10,191 bases of DNA from an uncultured Clostridium sp. (GTDB taxonomy: Bacteria; Bacillota_A; Clostridia; TANB77; CAG-508), in contig CANCZH010000059.1 in assembly GCA_947382445.1 (NCBI GenBank), forward strand, positions 1 through 10,191. Direction: 5' to 3'. Both the position numbers and the translations under genes were made by a program. Positions 6,165 to 10,191 of this stretch are shown one piece after another; position 1 is the first letter of the stretch, and each line of letters begins with the position of its first letter. The notes beneath the pieces are model-generated. The model worked only from the letters and a program-made list of their open reading frames with translations. It did not search any database and was not told where the DNA came from.

Positions 6165-6945
6165 TTTTTCCTCCATTTATAGCTGATACTATTTCGTTAT
6201 GAATATTGCCATTAGTAACAAGCATATTATCTATATTTTCTCTTGGATTTCCCTGCAAATTAGTTACTTTTCCTCCTGCCTCTTGTACTAATAATTTTCC
6301 AGCAGCAGAACTTAATCCTATGCTTGGTTTTACATTTAGGCAACCGTCAATTTTTCCTGATGCACACCATGCAAGTTCTATTGCGGCTGAAACAATTAAA
6401 CGTAGACCTCTTACTTTCGAAGCTAATTTTTCCTCTACATTTAATACTTCTTTTATATGTTTTTCATTATAATGTGATGTTAAACAAAACGAAATAATGC
6501 TATCACTTAATTTGTCATTTTTTGATACATAAATAGCTTTTCCATTACAAAAAGCTCCTTTTCCTTTAATACAATAATACACGTTGTTTTGGCTGTAGTC
6601 TATAATAATTCCTAATATTGTATCTTCATTCTTTCTTAGAGCAACTGATGTAGCAAAAAGGGGAATATTTGATGCAAAATTTATTGTTCCATCTATTGGA
6701 TCTATAAGCCATTCATATTCACTATTTTTATTATTCTCTCCACTTTCTTCTGCATATATTGAATGATTCGAGAAATTTTCTTTTATGAAGGAAATAATTT
6801 TATTTTCCATAAAAATATCTATATCTGTTACTATGTCATTTAGTTCTTTATTTTTAATGTTTTTATTTTTAATTTGTTTTGCTTCATCATAAGCATTTTT
6901 TATAACATTTACAATTTTTTCTATAAGATTAAAATCTATTTCCAT
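6157..6945 (-). CDS. Inositol-monophosphatase-family phosphatase with altered motif 3
   Basis: This is a member of the Mg2+-dependent FIG superfamily (inositol monophosphatase / SuhB / CysQ type), 262 aa, the usual size, cytosolic. The metal-binding AEESG (65-69) and WLIDPIDGTINF (79-90, Asp82, Asp85) are intact. The third motif, normally WDxAAG with a metal- or catalysis-related Asp, reads LSSAAG (211-216) here, so the Asp is Ser. The substrate is therefore uncertain, and loss or change of activity is possible. The start is ATG at 6945, five bases after GGAGG; an in-frame TTG upstream lies on the binding site and is less likely. It follows the HAD phosphatase by about 60 bases. Its last codons overlap the start of the displaced uvrB fragment. 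Confidence 0.85.
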   Translation of the reverse strand: MEIDFNLIEKIVNVIKNAYDEAKQIKNKNIKNKELNDIVTDIDIFMENKIISFIKENFSNHSIYAEESGENNKNSEYEWLIDPIDGTINFASNIPLFATSVALRKNEDTILGIIIDYSQNNVYYCIKGKGAFCNGKAIYVSKNDKLSDSIISFCLTSHYNEKHIKEVLNVEEKLASKVRGLRLIVSAAIELAWCASGKIDGCLNVKPSIGLSSAAGKLLVQEAGGKVTNLQGNPRENIDNMLVTNGNIHNEIVSAINGGKNV

Positions 6946-6977
6946 ATTAACCTCCAATATTATTTTTTTGAGTGTTT

Positions 6978-7043
6978 CTAATTATTTTCTAATTTTCCAG
7001 TATCCTACTTTACTTGTTCCATTCTTTGTAATATTTCTTTTTC
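6978..7043 (-). pseudogene. Remnant 3' end of a second AlbA-type gene
   Basis: These 66 bases align with the last 66 bases of the AlbA-type gene (4249-4314), sharing GAAAAAGAAATATTA and GGATACTGGAAAATTAGAAA and the final TAATTAG, with two single-base indels. One frame still encodes SKVGYWKIRK, matching DKVGYWKIRN of the intact protein. The rest of that gene is absent. The HAD gene reads into this segment and takes its last 12 codons and its stop from it. Confidence 0.75.
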
Positions 7044-7896
7044 AAAATAATCTAATATTCCAATAATTCCATTTTCGTCAACATCTCCACCAATATAGAA
7101 ATGTCCTTTTGGTTTTGTTCTTACATATTCTTTTAATTTTTCACTTGCATTTCCCATGGCTGCTCCATATCCACATAATTCTATAAATTGCCAATCGCTT
7201 GTACTATCTCCAACAGCTAAAATGTTTTCTAATGGAACATTAATATTATTTGAAATTTCTATTGCACCTTGTTTTTTTGATATTCCGTGTAGCTGTGATA
7301 ATTCCAAATTTTAATGGGTTCGCTACTGGATGTATTCCCCAGCTTAATGTTAATCCAGTATTCATTTCTTCAAAAAGTTTTGTAACTCTTTTTTGGTCTT
7401 CCTCATCTAATGCAATTGGCATTATTTTAGTTACGTCATATTTAATACTTTCATTTACTATATCCTTTAGAATTACTGGATTGTCTTGTAATATATGAAC
7501 GTGCTTTGGAGTTATATCATTTTCTTGACTTTCTTGTATAAAATAATTATCTACTGTATAAAATTCTGTATAAACATTGTTAGCAATATACATTTCTAAT
7601 ATATCTTTTACTTTATTTTTATCCATTATATGTTTTTTTACTATTGTATTATCAATTGGATTTATGATAACGCTTCCACCATCTGCAATATGATAATTAT
7701 TTAATTCTGCATCTTTAATAATTTTACCAATTGAAAAATGTGGTTTTGCTGTACATAAACTAATTGATACTCCTTTGTTTCTTATATCTTTTAGTTTGTT
7801 AATAACATCTATGTGAGGGTTTGGAGAGTTAAATCCTATTTTTTCTCCAATAATAACTCCATCAACATCTAATATAATCCCTTTAATACCGTTCAT
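7005..7896 (-). CDS. HAD-superfamily (Cof/IIB-like) phosphatase, read through one +1 frameshift
   Basis: A haloacid dehalogenase-type sugar or small-molecule phosphatase, 296 aa after one frame correction (892 bases minus one). Motif I is LDVDGV with nucleophile Asp10 and Asp12, motif II is in SLCTAKP (about 45-51), and motif IV is VGDSTSDW near the C-terminus; the cap lies between II and III. The start is ATG at 7896 because GGAGG sits eight bases upstream; a slightly earlier ATG overlaps that site. The frame changes at codon 204 (CGG-A at 7284-7287), inside the conserved TATGISKKQGA segment. Without the shift the protein ends 14 codons later in unrelated residues and lacks motif IV. The last 12 residues (EKEILQRMEQVK) come from the remnant AlbA-gene tail. 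It sits between nadE and the IMPase gene. The substrate is unknown. Confidence 0.8.
7284..7287 (-). other. +1 frameshift site CGG-A in the HAD gene, codon 204
   Basis: The minus strand reads GCT ACA CGG AAT ATC AAA in the incoming frame. Skipping the C gives ACA GGA ATA TCA AAA AAA, that is TGISKK, and leads into the frame that encodes motif IV (GDSTSD). The form is the same as in uvrB: a small-residue NCN codon, then C, then GGA. Confidence 0.8.
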
Positions 7897-7964
7897 TCTG
7901 TTTTCCTCCATTTATAACTAATAATCTTAATCTTTCTTTCCGGTAATAGGTATTCACAAAATAT

Positions 7965-8726
7965 TTAGTCCTCTAAAAAATTATTTCTTTCAAATTTATA
8001 AATTGGTACACTGTTTCTTTTGTGCTTTGAATTTTTATGTCTTTTTATTATTTCTTTTTTAGCCAATTCCTCTGTATTGCCTGTTTCTATCATTTCAGCT
8101 ATTTGACTATATTTTATACCCATTTTTTCTTCATCAGTTAATCCACCTAATCCATCGTTTGGAGCTTTTTTTAGAATTTTTTCTGGAACTCCTAGTATTC
8201 TTCCTATTTCTAATACTTCATCTACGGTAAAGTTTCCAATTGGGTTAAAATCTGATCCACTATCTCCAAATTTTGTTGTATATCCTACCATTACTTCACA
8301 TAAATTTCCTGTTCCAATTACTAGATAATTCAAACTTTGAGCAATTCCATATAATGTAGTCATTCTTAATCTAGGTTTTATATTTATTGTTGCTTCTTTT
8401 GATAAATTTTCAATTGATTGTGCATTTATTTCTTTTTCCATTTCTTTATAGCAATTACTTAAATCTACTTTTATAAATTTTACACCAAAAGTTTTTGCAA
8501 CTAGATCGGCGTCTTCAAAATCACTGTTTTGTGAATTACATGGCATTGATACTGCAACTATATTTTCTTTTCCTATTGCTTTTACTGCCATTGCTAGTAC
8601 GGTTGCTGAGTCTTTTCCTCCACTGTTTCCAATGACAACTCCATTTGCTCCGGAATTTTCTACATATTGTTTTATCCAATTTATAGCATTTTCCATTTCT
8701 TCTTGTAGTTTTTCTTTTTCTAACAT
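7965..8726 (-). CDS. nadE: NH3-dependent NAD+ synthetase
   Basis: NadE amidates nicotinate adenine dinucleotide to NAD+ using ATP and ammonia, the last step of NAD synthesis. The protein is 253 aa and lacks the glutaminase domain of the long form. The ATP pyrophosphatase P-loop SGGKDS is at 35-40. GTGN at about 138-141 and the following VGYTTKFGDSGSDFNPIG are typical, as are KAPNDGLGGLTDEEK and the KHKRNSVPI near the end. AGGAGA lies about eight bases before ATG at 8726. It follows nadD by 16 bases, so two consecutive steps of the pathway are co-transcribed. No frameshift and no in-frame CGG are seen. Confidence 0.95.
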   Translation of the reverse strand: MLEKEKLQEEMENAINWIKQYVENSGANGVVIGNSGGKDSATVLAMAVKAIGKENIVAVSMPCNSQNSDFEDADLVAKTFGVKFIKVDLSNCYKEMEKEINAQSIENLSKEATINIKPRLRMTTLYGIAQSLNYLVIGTGNLCEVMVGYTTKFGDSGSDFNPIGNFTVDEVLEIGRILGVPEKILKKAPNDGLGGLTDEEKMGIKYSQIAEMIETGNTEELAKKEIIKRHKNSKHKRNSVPIYKFERNNFLED

Positions 8727-8742
8727 GTTAATTTTCTCCTTA

Positions 8743-9345
8743 TTAATATAGTTTGTTTTCTTCTATATATTTTATTACTTCGTCTGGTGCTAAGTATCTT
8801 ATACTTTTGTTTTCTCTTATTTTCTGTCTTGCAAATGTTGAACTTAGATTACTTGTTATATTGCTTTTTGCTTTTATAAATGATTTTTCATTTTCTTTTA
8901 GAAAATTGCTTGATTTTATTATTTCGTCTATATTATCTTTGTCTCTCTCTAATATATATATTTTAAATTCTTTTACTAATTCTTCTGATGTTACCCATGT
9001 TTCTAATTCTTTTAAATTATCACTTCCTGTTATAAAGGCAATTTCATTATTGGGATATATTTTTTGGAATTCTCTTAATGTTTCAAGTGTATATAATTGT
9101 CTTTCTTTATCTAGCTCTATTCTAGAAACATTAAATTTTTCATTCTTATCACAAACTAATTTTAACATATTATATCTATGTTCGTTATCAATTAAATCTC
9201 TTTTTTGATATTTGCTGTTTACAGGTACAAATATTATTTTTTCAATTTCTTCATATTCGTTTATTAACTGCTGTGCTAGTGAAAAATGTGAGTTTAAAGG
9301 TGGATTGAAACATCCGCCAAATATTAAAATTTGTTTATTTTTCAT
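8743..9345 (-). CDS. nadD: Nicotinate-nucleotide adenylyltransferase
   Basis: NadD converts nicotinate mononucleotide and ATP to deamido-NAD+, the substrate of NadE encoded next to it. The 200-aa length is typical. The N-terminal nucleotidyltransferase loop reads GGCFNPPLNSH (about 9-19). The usual (H/T)xGH signature is LNSH here, keeping only the second His. TGSDNLKELETW (about 105-116) is the conserved GxDxxxxLxxW motif, and the C-terminal SSTFAR is the ISSTxxR motif. RYLAPDEVIKYIEENKLY closes the protein as in relatives. GGGAG precedes the ATG. It is separated from xth by 22 bases. The altered first motif is the only odd feature. Confidence 0.92.
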   Translation of the reverse strand: MKNKQILIFGGCFNPPLNSHFSLAQQLINEYEEIEKIIFVPVNSKYQKRDLIDNEHRYNMLKLVCDKNEKFNVSRIELDKERQLYTLETLREFQKIYPNNEIAFITGSDNLKELETWVTSEELVKEFKIYILERDKDNIDEIIKSSNFLKENEKSFIKAKSNITSNLSSTFARQKIRENKSIRYLAPDEVIKYIEENKLY

Positions 9346-9367
9346 TTGGTATCTCCCTAAAATTTTA

Positions 9368-10132
9368 TTAATATATTTCTAATTCGATTGGACAATGGTC
9401 GCTTCCTAATATATTTGAATGAATTTTAGCATCTTTTATTTCAGTTTTTATTCTATCTGAAACAATAAAGTAGTCTATTCTCCAACCTATATTTTTTTCT
9501 CTTACATTTGCCATATATGACCACCATGTATAACTATCTTTTTTGTCTGGGTATTTGTATCTGAAAGTATCTATAAATCCTTGGTTTAAAAGTTCTGTCA
9601 TTTTGTTTCTTTCTTCATATGTAAATCCAGAATTTCCTATATTGGATTTATCGTTTTTAATGTCTATTTCTTTGTGTGCAACATTTAAGTCTCCACAATA
9701 TATTACTGGTTTTATTTTATCTAGTGATTTTAAATATTTTTTAATTTCTTCTTCCCAAATCATTCTATATGGTAGTCTTTCTAAACTTCTTTTTGAATTT
9801 GGAGTATAGCAATTTACTAAATAAAAATCTTCGAATTCTAATGTTATTAATCTTCCTTCTTTATCGTGTTCTTCTATTCCTAATCCGTATTTTATACTTA
9901 TTGGCTCTTTTTTAGTAAAAATTGCTGTTCCTGAATATCCTTTTTTCTCTGCACTGTTCCAATATTGATGATATCCTTTAAATATCATTTCCATAAACAT
10001 ATCTAATTGCTCTAACTGCATCTTTGTTTCTTGAATGCAAAATATATCTGCATCTATTTCTTCAAAAAATTCTTTAAATCCTTTATTTATTGCTGCTCTT
10101 AGTCCATTTACATTCCATGATACTAATTTCAT
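9368..10132 (-). CDS. xth: Exodeoxyribonuclease III / AP endonuclease
   Basis: ExoIII of the exonuclease-endonuclease-phosphatase superfamily cleaves at abasic sites and acts as a 3'-5' exonuclease and 3' phosphatase in base excision repair. WNVNGLRA is at the N-terminus, followed by the metal-binding Glu in CIQETK (about 35-40), the Tyr in VNCYTPNS, CGDLNVAH, a TWWSY loop, WRIDYF and the catalytic GSDHCPIE near the end. The length of about 254 aa is usual. I prefer ATG at 10132 over the ATG at 10138, because GAG lies six bases before the former and too close to the latter, and family members start at MKLVSWN. It is the first gene of the minus-strand unit within this window. Confidence 0.95.
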   Translation of the reverse strand: MKLVSWNVNGLRAAINKGFKEFFEEIDADIFCIQETKMQLEQLDMFMEMIFKGYHQYWNSAEKKGYSGTAIFTKKEPISIKYGLGIEEHDKEGRLITLEFEDFYLVNCYTPNSKRSLERLPYRMIWEEEIKKYLKSLDKIKPVIYCGDLNVAHKEIDIKNDKSNIGNSGFTYEERNKMTELLNQGFIDTFRYKYPDKKDSYTWWSYMANVREKNIGWRIDYFIVSDRIKTEIKDAKIHSNILGSDHCPIELEIY

Positions 10133-10144
10133 TTTCATCTCGTA

Positions 10145-10184
10145 TAATCAATTATATAGAAATATTAATCTATTCAATTGATTA
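10145..10184 (-). promoter_or_regulatory. Promoter with a dyad upstream of xth
   Basis: On the minus strand TTGAAT (10172-10177) and TATAAT (10151-10156) are spaced by only 15 bases. They lie within an interrupted dyad: TAATCAATTATATAG (10145-10159) faces CTATTCAATTGATTA (10170-10184) with 13 of 15 pairs and a 10-base loop. A regulator dimer could bind over the promoter. The leader before xth would be very short. Confidence 0.4.
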
Positions 10185-10191
10185 ATCCCTT

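Noticed and set aside
7890..7915. Shared TATAAATGGAGGAAAA before the HAD gene and at the IMPase-uvrB junction as a repeat element
   Set aside because: Only about 16 bases match, most of it a ribosome binding site in A-rich DNA; coincidence is likely.

Overview
The window is very AT-rich with short intergenic gaps, strong GGAGG-type ribosome binding sites and AGA as the favoured arginine codon. This suggests a low-GC anaerobic Firmicute (a Clostridia-like gut bacterium), judged from composition and protein style only. Almost everything is on the minus strand and reads from right to left as one likely transcription unit: exonuclease III (xth), nadD, nadE, a HAD-family phosphatase, an inositol-monophosphatase-family enzyme, then, after an interruption, uvrB and a class I aminotransferase. 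A small unrecognised plus-strand gene with different base composition converges on the aminotransferase, and a bidirectional terminator lies between them.

The most striking signal is a set of precise +1 frameshifts. uvrB has two and the HAD gene has one. In every case one extra C stands immediately before a GGA glycine codon, so the ribosome meets an in-frame CGG followed by A. Skipping the C restores GGA (Gly) and a full, well-conserved protein: UvrB becomes exactly 651 aa and the HAD protein 296 aa. A fourth identical site is kept in a displaced uvrB 5' fragment. By eye, CGG occurs nowhere else as an in-frame codon in roughly 2,740 minus-strand codons, although the same trinucleotide occurs about a dozen times out of frame. 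The simplest reading is that CGG is unassigned, or very poorly decoded, in this organism and that CGG-A is a programmed +1 frameshift or quadruplet site read as glycine. This resembles what is known for AGG-Y in Perkinsus mitochondria. It is an inference from DNA alone.

Region 3509-6164 is a rearranged block inside what was probably an IMPase-uvrB operon. It holds the current uvrB 5' end, an intergenic region rich in repeats, a gutted Gfo/Idh/MocA oxidoreductase remnant, an intact AlbA (Schlafen)-type DNA-binding regulator with a 12-bp tandem repeat, an 18-bp inverted repeat, and a degraded second copy of the uvrB 5' end that still overlaps the end of the IMPase gene. A further remnant of an AlbA-type gene 3' end supplies the last codons of the HAD gene, so genes of this AlbA family seem to have come and gone here more than once.

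Functionally the unit combines DNA repair (ExoIII, UvrB), NAD biosynthesis (NadD then NadE, consecutive steps) and small-molecule phosphatases. Several of the enzymes show odd residues: IMPase motif 3 lacks its Asp, the NadD HxGH motif is altered, and the aminotransferase lacks an N-terminal segment.
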